DNA of 64,000 nt, taken from Hysterium pulicare CBS 123377. Its lineage: Eukaryota > Ascomycota > Dothideomycetes > Hysteriales > Hysteriaceae. The position numbers were made by a program, and so were the translations under genes. The stretch covers positions 1 through 64,000 of the forward strand of contig AJFK01000104.1 of NCBI GenBank assembly GCA_000467715.1, in the 5' to 3' direction. Under the pieces are notes generated by a model. The model did no database searches. It was not told the DNA's origin and saw only the letters and a program-made list of their open reading frames with translations. Positions 48,484 through 59,946 of this stretch are shown here, one piece after another (positions within the stretch are counted from its first letter, which is position 1; each line of letters starts with the position of its first letter).

Positions 48484-50241
48484 ATGAGTCAAATGGGAAT
48501 GGAGCACGAGCAACATCACCAACACCACGACAGTGGCTATCATGACAGCAATTCGCACTGGGTCGACAACAGTGGGTATAACCATTCGCAGCACCAGTCG
48601 CCGGTACAGGAATACAATGGCTTTACTTTTGCCCCACTACCCATGGAGCCGCTCTATACAACCGGAATGCATCCACCCAGAACCACACATCAGCAGCTTC
48701 AGCCTTTGATTATGCCGCAGCAATGGCCGAGCATGTTGACAAGTCAGTCAACATACGTTCCGCCCATCTTCCCTACGGCTCCAGTCCCCATTACTCCTGC
48801 ATCTGCGACGCCAGTATCCGCAACATCAACCCGATCCCATACTTCGTCCACCCCGAGGAAGACCCTTACAGATGCTGATCGCCGACGAATGTGCCTTTAT
48901 CACGAAGAGCATCCTACTGTCAAGCAGACCGAGATTGGAGGTAAGTCGAATTCTGGACATGCTCGACGCTCCCTACAGCTACTGACATATCTCCAGCAAT
49001 GTTCGGTGTTGAAAGAAGGTACTTCAATTGCTAATCGTGTGCGCTTTCACAAGTTGATTTGGTTTAACAGCACCGTTTCCAAGGTCTTGCGGCAGAAAGA
49101 GAAGTATCTCTACCAGGACGACGGCAGCCGATCACCTATAAAAAGGTCGAAAGGCAAATTTCCGGACATCGAAAGAGCTTTATCCAACTGGGCACGGAAC
49201 CACCAGAGACAGGGCCTACCTCTTTCTGATGCTATGATCCGGGAGAAGGCGCGATTTTTTGCCACGACAGTGGGCAATTCTGACAGCCACCTCAAGGCCA
49301 ATAGCACGAGCTGGTTGGAGAAATTCAAACAGAAGAACAATTTAATGGGTGCGAAATCAAGGAAGAACTCAATCGCAGAGGAATCTGAGGGTACTTCCAA
49401 TCCGCCGTCGAACGTGCAGACTCCCAACGGTATCTCACCCACATCACCAAGCGGGGTACCCTCGCCTTCCCCGATAGCGATGTCAGCTACGAAGAGTGAA
49501 GAAAATCTCAAGACCGAAAGTCCTGATGGTTATCCGGAGTTCCCAACTACCCATCGACCATTTCATTCTCAGAGCAATACATCTCTTTCTAGCGTCTTCA
49601 CCGACACTGCACCGTCTTCATTCTCGGCAGGCCCAACAAGCCCAACATCGCCATTCTTCACGCCAGATTCAGCATGTGGACCAAGCCCGTTCATGCCTTC
49701 GCAGCAGGCAAGGGGGCAACCAGGAAGTAGCAATTTCCAGCGCCCGCGAAGTCAGACTTTTCCAATGCTAGTCGGGGTCGAACAGTACATGTCACCACCA
49801 GCAACATCCGAAAGCATGACCCCAAAGTATATGAACAGCACAGCGCTTGACTCTCCCATGTCTGAGGTTCAGACTTCTATGAGTGGCGTAGACGATGTGA
49901 TGCAGACGTCTCAAACCCTGAGCAGCTCAATGCAACCACCCCCCGTACCTGCAATCCCTCCGGTCAACATTCCTATCCAGCCACGATCTCACTCTATATC
50001 TGGACCCATCAGTTCTGAAAGCAACTCACCAGTAACACCGTCTCAGGAGGACGCCCGTCGAGCACTTGAGTTGGTCATGAATTTCTTCCAACAGCAACCC
50101 ACTGGATTCGTGGAGCCACAGGAGTATGTTATGATTGGCAAACTGATGGAGAAATTGAAGCTTCAACGAAAGGACAGTCTCCCTGGGAGGATGCATCACA
50201 TCCTAGAACAAGATTTTGTCATTCGAAAGGTTGACAACTGA
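48484..50241 (+). CDS. CENP-B-type HTH DNA-binding protein
   Basis: Three exons: 48484-48940, 48997-49018 and 49071-50241, coding for 549 aa. N-terminus: His/Gln/Ser-rich and disordered (EHEQHHQHH). A first helix-turn-helix follows at about residues 125-170: DADRRRMCLYHEEHPTVKQTEIG, then AMFGVERSTVSKVLRQKEKYL. A CENP-B/Tc5-type second HTH follows (ERALSNWARNHQRQGLPLSD, KARFFATTVG, WLEKFKQKNNL). The C-terminal 300 residues are Ser/Pro/Gln-rich. This bipartite module comes from pogo-like transposases; no DDE nuclease follows, so it is probably a host DNA-binding regulator. The whole locus also reads as one continuous frame because both introns are free of stops, but only splicing yields the conserved VERSTVSKVLRQK. 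Translation starts at the ATG 48484; the in-frame GTG six bases earlier is not a start. Confidence 0.88.
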   Translation: MSQMGMEHEQHHQHHDSGYHDSNSHWVDNSGYNHSQHQSPVQEYNGFTFAPLPMEPLYTTGMHPPRTTHQQLQPLIMPQQWPSMLTSQSTYVPPIFPTAPVPITPASATPVSATSTRSHTSSTPRKTLTDADRRRMCLYHEEHPTVKQTEIGGKSNSGHARRSLQLLTYLQQCSVLKEGTSIANRVRFHKLIWFNSTVSKVLRQKEKYLYQDDGSRSPIKRSKGKFPDIERALSNWARNHQRQGLPLSDAMIREKARFFATTVGNSDSHLKANSTSWLEKFKQKNNLMGAKSRKNSIAEESEGTSNPPSNVQTPNGISPTSPSGVPSPSPIAMSATKSEENLKTESPDGYPEFPTTHRPFHSQSNTSLSSVFTDTAPSSFSAGPTSPTSPFFTPDSACGPSPFMPSQQARGQPGSSNFQRPRSQTFPMLVGVEQYMSPPATSESMTPKYMNSTALDSPMSEVQTSMSGVDDVMQTSQTLSSSMQPPPVPAIPPVNIPIQPRSHSISGPISSESNSPVTPSQEDARRALELVMNFFQQQPTGFVEPQEYVMIGKLMEKLKLQRKDSLPGRMHHILEQDFVIRKVDN

Positions 50242-51664
50242 CTCGAGGGACCCAATGCTTTTGTTGTGTAGCGTGATGAAAGAGAGGCAGAGAGAGGCAG
50301 AAAGACAGGGAGGACACTCTCTTCAGGAGCAGATTATGATATTGCAGTCTACGACTCTAGCAAGATCATCGTTCTGGCAGCACACTTTCTTTATGGACCA
50401 TACTCTTATTTCGGGGTTCTGGTGTTTGATTTGGAGCTTTGGGACATGGTGGAGAATATGGAGGACTGGACATCGACTTGGACACACTGTGGATACGGCA
50501 CTTCCTTTTCACATTTGGACAAATACTTTTTTGGAGAGTTTAGGACCTGGCATTCGGATACCTATCGAACCACCATCTCTCGCGATCACAAGCATTAGCA
50601 TCATCGGCATGATCACCAGCGACATATTCGGATTTCAGGAACATTTTTGCGCGTTTACTGTTTAGTTCACTTCAGAAGACCACAAGAGAAACGGATTTCT
50701 CGGTGTCTCTTCGTCTTATACCCTTCGAGAGCTGTCCTTTTTTCACCACAATCCAAAAAAGACTGTAACCGCTCGCGCGGGCTATTTTTCTGTTTGTATC
50801 TTTCCCACTTACATTTTTGAAGCCCGCACTCAATTTTTTTTTTCGATTCTCTCATTGTCTTTCAGAGCTCGTTTACTGTTCATTGCATTGGTTTTTACTT
50901 TCGACTGTTCTTGGTGTGCTTGTTACTGCTTGACTTGTTGATACGACCCCTAGCCGCCTCGGTGCATTCCGTTCCGGAAACAGCACGAGGTGTGCATAAC
51001 GAGCTTTTGCTTTTGCTTATACGTAGCCTTTCTCATTTCTTTTTGCTCTGAGGAGAGAGACTGCGGCTAGGATTGCTGGGATTATTGGGCAAAAGGAAGA
51101 TCTACTTCCATTTTAACGTTTCCCTCTTATGTACGTATGTAGCTGAGAGCTTCCATCATATGCTATCACGCATGCATGGAGAATCATTTGGATACGAACT
51201 CGTTCAACCATTATTCCTTCAATAATCATTCCTCCTGCTTCACGGAACTGATCAAGTCCTCGTCATCGACACGGGCTTGATGCGCAAGTCTCTTACAGTT
51301 CCTGCTTTGATATGGAAGTGGAGTCTACTCCGTGAATACAGGGCCCTGAAAGCAAAAGCACACAAATTCACCTCTTCCAGGGAAGCATGTCCGTTTCAGC
51401 CAGGGCTTTCTGAAATCCCCGCTTCGCACAGAGAGTGCCGCCTAACCCAACAGCAAACGCTCTCACCAAAAGGAGAATTCACAGTACCGGAGGCGGCATC
51501 TCCTCAATCCGGCAACACGTCTCCCTTCCAATTCCAAAACCGGAATCCCGAGCCGCGCCCCCTTCATGATACAAGTACGGAGTAACGTACAGTAGAGAAA
51601 TTTGTTTCCGACAAGCGTTGGCCCTGAAGATCATTGATCTTCAAAAACGTCTGGCCCGCGAAGC

Positions 51665-51688
51665 GCCTCGCCTCGCCTCGCCTCGCCT
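51665..51688. repeat. CCTCG microsatellite
   Basis: GCCTCGCCTCGCCTCGCCTC and one more partial unit, followed by a run of A at 51733-51741. Confidence 0.75.
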
Positions 51689-52581
51689 GAGCACTAAGGT
51701 ATCTCGCCTCTCCTCCTCATCCGCCGCCTCGAAAAAAAAAATCGTATTTCACCGAGAGCCCCGCCGCTTTTAACTTGTAATGGAAGTGGATGATTGTGAA
51801 ACTTGACTATATCTACTTTCGGAGATCTGGGTTTCGAGGCTTTTGATTTGAAGGCCGATCTTGACAGGGCTGGGGAGGGGGCAGAAAAAGCAAAAAAGGA
51901 TAACTTAGTGATTTTTTGGGCAAAGCACCGGGGATCTACGTTTAGTCCTTGTTTCTTCTCTTCGTTGGGCGGTAATATTGCCCATCCCTTCTCTCTCTCT
52001 CAGACACATGTCAGGTCAGGTCTAGAGATTTCAGGTACAGAATGCCTTGCGGCTCTAGACCCCCCTCTTTCCAGTTTCCCACCCTTCCAGCCACCCGAAT
52101 GGACGTCTCCACATCCAGCTTCCCCTCTTTCTTTCAAACCAGGGACGTGCTCTCGATTTCTCGAGAGGAGCCCAGGGGTCCGAATCGAGGAGCGTACTGT
52201 ACGTGACACTTTTCCAGCAACAATGAAACGAGCAAAGCAGCGCCCGCCTTAGGTATCAGTGCATACGAGCCCTTGTTGTTGCTTTGGCTAGCCCAGTGAT
52301 AAAATTGTCGTGTGTAGATGATAGGGCCAAACCGTTCACGAATCACTGGTTTGGGTCTCATGCTCCGTATTTCTCACATGTACCCCGGACTAGACTAGAC
52401 TAGTCAACAAGTCTTATTGGACTAGAGTCTGTATGTAGGACACTGGACTGTTCGCATAGCGTTGCTGCGAACCGGGACGGGGGCAGGAGGAGATGGTAGA
52501 TCTGCGGGCGACAAACGAACAGGAAGACGCCATTTGCCGCCTCATTCATTCAATTCATTCGTTTGTCGTAGACTAGTAGTG

Positions 52582-52607
52582 TCATCATCTCATCATCTCA
52601 TCATCTC
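52582..52607. repeat. TCATCATC microsatellite
   Basis: TCATCATC units separated by TC, three copies in tandem. Confidence 0.7.
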
Positions 52608-52950
52608 GTGCTACTGCTATTGAGAGAAGATCGTCGGTTTTGGAGATGCTACGGAATGTACCGTCGGAGCATTTCCGCAGAGTGCACAATACGCGTAGGG
52701 AGAAGAAATCGGTGTCATGAAGGAGAATTTTGCTGGGAAATGAAGTCTGTGCTTCACACTATGTCTCTATGTATACCAGGGCCCCGGAGCAACTGTCTAT
52801 TTTGTTTAATGAGAAAATACTCATACGAAAAAAAGGAATCTGCCCCTATAAGCAAAGCACATATAGCTGTCGACTTTCCCTTGAAGCCTTCCGTTTTCTC
52901 CCTCTCCCGTTTCTCAACGTCCCAGCTACCCGATTATCGAAAACGGCCTG

Positions 52951-52971
52951 ACCTAACCTAACCTAACCTAA
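52951..52971. repeat. ACCTA/TTAGG pentamer array at a gene end
   Basis: ACCTAACCTAACCTAACCTA, four units, read as TTAGG on the minus strand. It overlaps the last codons and stop of the PXA gene. TTAGG is similar to, but not the same as, the fungal telomere unit TTAGGG. Confidence 0.75.
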
Positions 52972-55900
52972 TCTCTCCTCCATCAAGTCACTCGGCCCTT
53001 TCTCACTTACTTCGGGGACTAACCTCACAATGATCAGCTCCACCACCTGAAAAATGAAATGTCGGTTCAGATACGGATCTCCCAAAGAATCCAGTGCCTC
53101 CTCGACCTGCGCCAGCATCTCCTCACTCCCAGCCTTCGCGAAGTACGAAGCCGCTACGGGACTGGGGACCAAAGCCAACAACGTGGCTGCGCACCGGCGC
53201 TTGATGAGCTGTGCTTCCTCAGGGGTGGGGGATAGGCGTGGGGGAGCTAGGGTATTGTTCGGAAAGACCGTGGCGCGAATGGTGCGTAAGAGGACGGGGA
53301 TATGTGAGGGGTTGAGCAAGACGGTACGAAGATGATAAGAGAGGAGTCTACGACAGAAAGAGGAAGGTGAGTTAGCATGGTACGACTCAAGGTCGAGTTT
53401 GAATTTGCGGTGTTGGGTAATTGGAGAGTTCGGATCGAAAACGTTGCGTTGTGGTGGGATGGCGGGGAATTGGAGGTGTAGGGATGCGGTCAGACGACGT
53501 GCAGCAGCCGTAGGGGTCCTTTGCAAGGGTTCTAATCTCGAGCTTGTAAGAGAATCGAAGCCGAAAAGAGCATCAAGCATATCCCAACAAGGACAATGAG
53601 GAGAAACCCGACCACGAGCGAAAATCTGGGGTCTGTTTGTGGCTTTTCCTAATCGTAAGCGAGGGGCGGGAAGTATGGGTTTTGTTTAGGACATCAGATC
53701 CCGACGGGTAATGCAAACTTCCAGCTATCGTAGAATCGATGTGGAGGATTCTAGATGCATGTGAAAAAGCCCGCAACGAGGGTAAACTGTCGGCGGGTTT
53801 GGCGGTGGTGAGACAGAAGAGCAGCAAAAGATTGTTGTTTGCTAGGTTCCAGATGGCCCAATCAATACCAACCCGGTGCGATGGGTGATTGGTGCAGGAT
53901 ACATTGGACTTGCATCGTGGTTGAGATTTTCTGTCCTCTCACAGCGAAGGAGTTATTCGATTTCCAGCGATATCGCAGCTCCGCTACTCGAATCAGCAGC
54001 CCTGAAAATGAGGCGTACGAGACCAGCTCTGAGGGACGAGAGTCTGGGCTATCGCGACAGGGTTTGGGGCCGTAGAGTTGCGCGTGCGAGCACGGCCAGT
54101 CCCGAAGCATGCAAGCAGCGTTCGAAGATCAGCCGGGCGCGTAAGCGGGACGTCTGCGATAAGAGCAGCACCCTAGCTGCTTGTCGCACGTCCTGGCGCT
54201 GTTGCATCGCCGGACGCGCGTGCCGGGAAGCCAGAGTTGGCAGACGGGATGGTAGATTTGGTGCACGATGGCGTGAGCCGTTGGGGAGCTGGTGTTGAGA
54301 AGGGGAGCCGTCGACTTCGGCATCCAGCCAATTGCCAAGCCGTGGCTAGGGAGGCATGGGACGCTTACAGTTGCCGCCGACCGGGTGCGGGTGCAAGGGC
54401 TTGCAGACTCAATGCATGCCGGCAGGGAGCTGACAGCGTGTGAGAGCCTGCGGGCCGTCGCATTCGCTGGTGTGCAAGTCAAGTGACTGACAGTGCATGC
54501 GGGGGCCTCCTGCAGCCGAAGGATGGGGTGGATGGGGTGCGAATTGGTGGGACGACAGGGCTTGGGTAAAAGCCGTCTGCCCAACGACAGGAAAACGATG
54601 AAATTATTGCAACTTACCTGTCCAATACGCCGTCAGTGTCACCCACCTTGCCTGGGCCGGCCACTGCACCCCAATGGAGGAGCGATAGAAAACCTGCCAG
54701 CCATGGCATGCGCAAGTCGAGCTCAAGAAGGCGAGCCGTGCAGGACCAGACATTCATGCTCAATATCGGCCGTTTCAACGCCATCGAGCGCCTTGATGCT
54801 GCAGATTCCATTTTCTCAGGAAGCGATTGGCGGTTTCTCTCGACGGGTGACATGATACCAACTCCTGTCACAGATCTTGGAGGTAACGAGGACGATGTCG
54901 CAAGCCCGATGATGACGGCTCGCATCGCATTACACGCCAAAAACGCATATTGGACGAAAGCCCAGAACATGCTGGTCAAAGTTTTCGACCATCCTTCATG
55001 ACGACCTCTTTTGGGTGACGGTGGCTTTACAGGCTCCGCGACTTCCCCGGTAGGTGGTGAAAGAAGGCCGTAGCGCTCCAGACGGCTCAATGTTTGCTCA
55101 GACTTCACATCCTTCGATGAACTTTCCTTCCTGTCGGACCGGTCTTGTAAAACCTCAGCAATCCTCGTGATACCTTCCCATAGCAACCAACCCTCGCAAG
55201 CCTTTTCGCTAATTCCATTTCCGAGAATCATTTCGGCGAAGATCTCTGCCACTAGAGCTCGTAAACAGGCATTCTCCAAGTCCTCGGTGGGCAGCAATAC
55301 AGCTAACACACCCTGAACGAGCAGTTGACGCCATGCTCCTTCGTTCTCCTTCTGTTCGCGTATGCTTGTCGGATCTAAGTCGGATGGTACAGGAGACAAC
55401 GCAGGGTGCGGATGGAGCGTATGATAGATGACACGAGGATCTGAGGCTAATGGGTTATGGAAAACAGTTTGCTTTGAAAGACGGGACGCTTCGGGTAATG
55501 CAATTAGATGTTTTGTCATGCGGCTGCCCATAGCTCGGGGTTACCAACCATTGAGGTGAGCTTCGAAGAGCTCGGGGATCTCATCCAGAATCAGGGCTTC
55601 CAACTCCACCTTCCGAACACGTTGTTCCAATGCTCGTGTGCAATGCGCAATGATTTGGATTACCTCATTTGCGAATACATGATCCGGGGTGATTTTGGAA
55701 TACCAAGTGTATACGAACTCCCTAATGATTACTGCAATGATACCATATAGCTGAAGATCAATTTCGTTCGAGCTCGTCAAGGGCGGCAAGAGCTCTTCGA
55801 TCGGCTTTGGTGTATTCGGCCCCTTTTCTCCATTCCCAAGAAGAACATTTTGAGCGCATAGAGTACGCCGAATGAAGGCTGCCGTGGCCTTGTCCGAGGC

Positions 55901-56068
55901 GGTATCGACGACGGGTCTCTGTGCCTCAGCTTGACGAGCTGCGCCTGGCATACGAGAGTTATTTGACAGGTTACTTCCAGTGGATCCTGGAGCTGACGGC
56001 TTCACATTTGGGTACGTTGGTGGCTGCGCTTGTGGGAAACTTGAGTCCCGTTGTACATTCTGCGTCAT
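52963..56068 (-). CDS. PXA-domain protein (sorting-nexin-like, endosomal)
   Basis: Proposed four exons: 56068-55549, 55440-54618, 53930-53693 and 53625-52963 (747 aa, phases consistent). The PXA domain (PX-associated, PF02194) is at residues ~60-200: DKATAAFIRRTLCAQNV, LQLYGIIAVIIREFVYTWYS and CTRALEQRVRKVELEALILD. The middle holds YHTLHPHPALSPVP and helices around ALVAEIFAEMILGNG. The C-terminus has LDALFGFDSLTSSRLEPLQR, typical of the fungal nexin-like end. Such proteins attach to endosomes or the ER and act in vacuolar trafficking. Intron 1 (108 nt) is inferred because an in-frame TAA at 55543-55541 otherwise interrupts the gene; the exact removal is uncertain. Intron 2 is 687 nt and GC-rich, very long for this genome. 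Exon 3 limits are less sure. It is divergent from MED10, 249 bases apart. Confidence 0.75.
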
Positions 56069-56317
56069 CGCTGGCTGATGTTCATCCTTTATGCCGAGGT
56101 ACTACGCGACACTCAAGGGAATGGCGCGTTGAAGAAATCGACCTTTTGAAGAAGGACGGTTGATGAGGATGACCGAATTCACAGCCATGTCGAAAGCCGG
56201 ATCAGAGTCAGCGGGGATGGAACAACATCACCTCCGATATAATGCTTGGCAAGCGCCAACAGACACTCGAACTTCAACATTTCCTTGTGCACAACGCAAC
56301 TCAATCTATTCTCTATC
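56069..56317. promoter_or_regulatory. Divergent promoter of the PXA gene and MED10
   Basis: 249 bases between the two start codons. A shared promoter is implied by position. No motif was recognised. Confidence 0.45.
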
Positions 56318-56878
56318 ATGGCACCGGCAATAGTTGATACACTTGATCAGGTAGATGGCATGTCCATCCATGACTCTGTGCGCAAAACAACAGCTAATCG
56401 CTTCGCCAGAGCAACTCAAAGCGATTGTCCAGAACTTATACAACCTCATTGTCCAAGTTGTCGAACACCAAGGCGCCCTTACGCAAGATGCCATGAAGAG
56501 AGAAATGTGCGTAGTTCATTGTGTTCTTCTCCAAAGCTTGTGAAGCCTATGTTTCCTTTGAGTCGAGAAACTAATTCGTGATACCACAGCCAAAACCTCA
56601 TCCAAAACCTCGTCACACTTACCCGCACCGCCCAACATAGCCCCTTGGAGATTCCTCCGGACATTATCACATACGTCGAGGGTTCCCGAAACCCTGATAT
56701 CTACACTCGGGAATTTGTGGAACTTACGCAGCGAGAGAATCAACGGATGAAGGGCAGAAGCGAAGCCTTCGAACAATTTCGCGACATTCTCGCCCGAGAG
56801 ATCATGACAGCTATACCTGATCTTCGGGAAGATGTCAAGAGGGTGGTTGCCTCAACCGGTGGTCGAATCGACGGTTGA
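56318..56878 (+). CDS. MED10: Mediator complex subunit 10 (Nut2)
   Basis: Three exons, 56318-56350, 56394-56506 and 56590-56878, coding for 144 aa. Med10 is a small conserved subunit of the Mediator middle module that bridges activators and RNA polymerase II. Exon 1 gives MAPAIVDTLDQ; exon 2 LIASPEQLKAIVQNLYNLIV and QGALTQDAMKRE; exon 3 IQNLIQNLVTLTRTA, then IPPDIITYVEGSRNPDIYTREFVE, the family's signature. The C-terminal stretch ending EDVKRVVASTGGR is common in ascomycetes. Intron 1 is only 43 nt. Length is normal for the family (about 140-160 aa). Confidence 0.93.
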
Positions 56879-59600
56879 GCATCATCTGATATCTCCTGTT
56901 GCAGGTGTGCTAATCATGATGCAGCTCGAGAAGATGAGCATGGTCGTCAACCGAGGCTCCCCATCAAGAACGGGATATCGCGAGTACGGTTTAGACCAAT
57001 GAGCTCCAAACGAGGCTCTCCTGATTAAACGAGACTCTCTTGAGACCGAATGTGTGCTTCACAACCGTTCTATCCCCAAAACTCTCAATTTCATGACGAT
57101 GTGTCGCGGCGTAGCAGCTGAAACTTGTACATCACCTTATCACTCTACCTGATGGACGCCTCGCTTCGGAGAAGGCCCGTACTGCAAAGGCCCTACTACG
57201 GACACGATACAAAACGGGAATAACGGTCGGGATTCGTCCTTTGGGTTCATTATTCAAGTGCTGTTAGAGCGGCGAATATTGCTACTGCACGAAACATTAG
57301 CTCGCCATTAGTCCGTGACCGCGGAATATTGTCCTGTTGGTGCGGAGGCTCTAGGGTGAAGAAACAGGGTCAAAAGCTGACATGGTGTTCCTGGATTTCA
57401 AGTATACACCCTCGTCAATTTTCCCTATATATGTTCCTCTTATAACGCCTTTGCTTTTTTAAGTTTTCGCTTCTGCGGTACCTTCCTTCAAGTATCGATA
57501 AACCGACGTCTCTAGCCTTGGTACATCCACTCAAGTACCCATGGGCCTTTCATCAATTTAAATCGCGATCTGTGACTAACAAATTGAGTTTCTCGTTAAT
57601 TATGCAGCAAAACACGTCCATCGACCGATTTCGCTCCTTTACCTTTTATTGTGAGTGCTGTTATTGTGAGGGCACCTGACAATCATCCGATGCAGTTATC
57701 ATGTACACCGTCATGTATCCTGCAGACTCGCTGACCGCCAAGCCTGTGGATTGCATACTCCGGTATACGATAGATAACTCACAATCATAACTTCATAACT
57801 ATGATGCAATATGCAGATCACAGGATCCTCAACGGTTTGCAGCAACAGCTGCTGAAACCCCACTTCTCGGCCGCAATTGATTAGGATGCACATACAACGC
57901 GAACCGCGGGTAAGATAATGCAGCTTCAATATTCCAACAATAATCCTGCTGGATTGATAAATAGAGTAAGTGCAGAAAGTTCTGTAACACAAAATCCGTC
58001 CGGCCCGTCGTTCTCCCTTCCCCGTAATCCTCCCGTCTTACGCTCCACGCGTTCTTACGCTATCCCGCGTCACTATTACTACGCCGTATGCATCATGCAT
58101 CATGCATCGAAGGAGAAGCCGTTGAATCCTTCGAACCTTTAGTAGCTGTCCCGGCTCAGCTGAAGTATCCATGCGAAGGCTACCTATATTGCTTTGCCTT
58201 TGGCTTCATATGAATAGGAAGGAATGGGGCACGGAGTCAGGCCATCGATTCTCTTTGTCTTTCTACCACTTACATCAGGAGACGACCCTCCATAGATATG
58301 CAGTAAGAAAAGATAAAGATGTTCGTCCAATACATCTACGACCCTCATGTTCCCGACGGATATCTGAAGCATGGTACTCAATATACCTGGCGAATCCCGA
58401 GTTTTATAGTCCTTTGGTTCCACAACGTCCACGCGAGCAAAGAGTACCTGCTATTTTCAATCGCTGACATATGACCCCTTTCATTATGGGGTACGCCACA
58501 TCGTTCTTCAAGCTCCCGTCAATTCCCACGTCCACATCCTTTTCTGTTGGAAGTTCAATTTCCCGGGTTTTTTTACTTCCCTCTTCACAGTTCTTCCATC
58601 ACCAACAACTCTTTCTAAATTTGTGTTCCATAAGATGTGCTTGAATCCAGACACGTTCCCGCTGTTGGTGAACTAATCTAAAGAGAACCATCAGCAGTAT
58701 CCAGAAATCGATGGGTTTCCTCCCTTCCAACTTGCTCTCACAGCCTTGGCTCTGCTTGTCTACCGGTTTCAAGTGTTGTATCCGCGGGATGCGGATTGAT
58801 GCCGCGAGAGGATGCCGCGAGAGCATGCCATAGAACAGCTTGGCGGAGACATAGCGATACTGTGAGGATGTAGGTCTCTTGGGATAGAAAATTCAATAGA
58901 TGATTCATGATCCAATCTGATTTTATACAACTCCCCGTCATAATCCTCTCCTGCCACTCAACGTTGGGTCGTGATCGTGATCTCGATACGTAACCACCCA
59001 CCGAGGTAGACTTGGCTCTACGAAGTCCGATAGCATGACATCAATACTTCAGTTAATTAGAAGTGCAATAGTACTCAGTGATCTACGCGTACAGAATCCT
59101 ATGTTCGTGATGGTACTTCGTACAAGTCCAAAGGATCCTGTGGTGAAGGCTGGCTCGGGTTGGAACCATGGAACGGAAATGGAAATCGCGGAGCTTATTT
59201 CGACAGCGCAAGTCCCTGAGTACACTATAGGGCACATTATCACTCTTCCTTTTGTTTGGATTGGTACTACGAATCAGATCAACGTGCTGAGGCATTAATA
59301 CCTCGAAGTAAAAACGACGACTGCTGGTGGGCTCGACGGAGTTGCTTTGTCACAGTATCTAAACTCACAGTCTGCAGGTTGAAGTCTTAATGGTCAGAAG
59401 CTTCAATCTTATAATGATTTGCATTCATTATCTAGGCTGAGGCATTACAGCTAAAGAATTGGATGCCTCAGCTGTTGTACGTAAGATTACAACGGTGTCT
59501 TTGATGTTCGCTTCGATGATCGATGTCACGGATAGTTCGATGAACACTCAATACTGATACCAAAACACGCCCGCTGGATGAAACTGCATATACCTTCATA
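56879..59600. other. Gene-poor region downstream of MED10
   Basis: No recognisable gene, RNA or mobile element. Frames reach at most 98 codons (58171-58467) and have no domain. The 57.4-57.7 kb part is AT-rich. If there are genes here they are lineage-specific and split into short exons I cannot join. Confidence 0.45.
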
Positions 59601-59946
59601 CCCCCTAGGATTTGCTTGAGCAATCTATAAGAAATCGTGTCAAAAGTATTAGAAGTGAATTGTCAGGACTGGCTCCAACTTACTCGTGTACCATTATAGG
59701 ATGTTTGGGACTCAGATACAGAGGATGAGGGAAATGATGATATCCTGTTCATCATCAGTAGGCGAATCAATGCATGAAACTGAAGTTTATACCCTGCCAA
59801 CTTCCAGGAAAATCCAATTGGGTGCACAGTATATGGTGACGGCGAGAACAACGATGTTATACTAATGCGTGGTTAGCATCCTCCGAGAGTAGGTGTTTGT
59901 AGCCGTGTGAGTACGCACTCCCATCCAACAAATACAGCGAATCACT
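59601..59946 (-). other. Possible membrane-helix exon, unassigned
   Basis: On the minus strand near 59860-59800 the reading NIVVLAVTIYCAPNWIFLEV is bounded by an AG and followed by a GT-like donor. It resembles one transmembrane exon in the same direction as the exon-like pieces to the right. It does not join cleanly to them because a stop precedes it. Confidence 0.25.

Larger units (their letters stand above)
50242..52962. other. 2.7-kb intergenic region rich in simple repeats
   Basis: The 3' UTR of the CENP-B-type gene and the downstream side of the PXA gene. Frames of up to 149 codons exist (50216-50665, 51803-52252), but both lack domains. Simple repeats: CCTCG, five units at about 51665-51688; GACTA-type near 52386-52403; ATTCA-type near 52542-52560; TCATC-type at 52582-52607; ACCTA at 52951-52971. 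No gene is called. Confidence 0.5.

Noticed and set aside
52951-52971. Pentamer array as a chromosome end or telomere
   Set aside because: Only four TTAGG units, inside gene-rich DNA, and not the TTAGGG unit usual in filamentous fungi.
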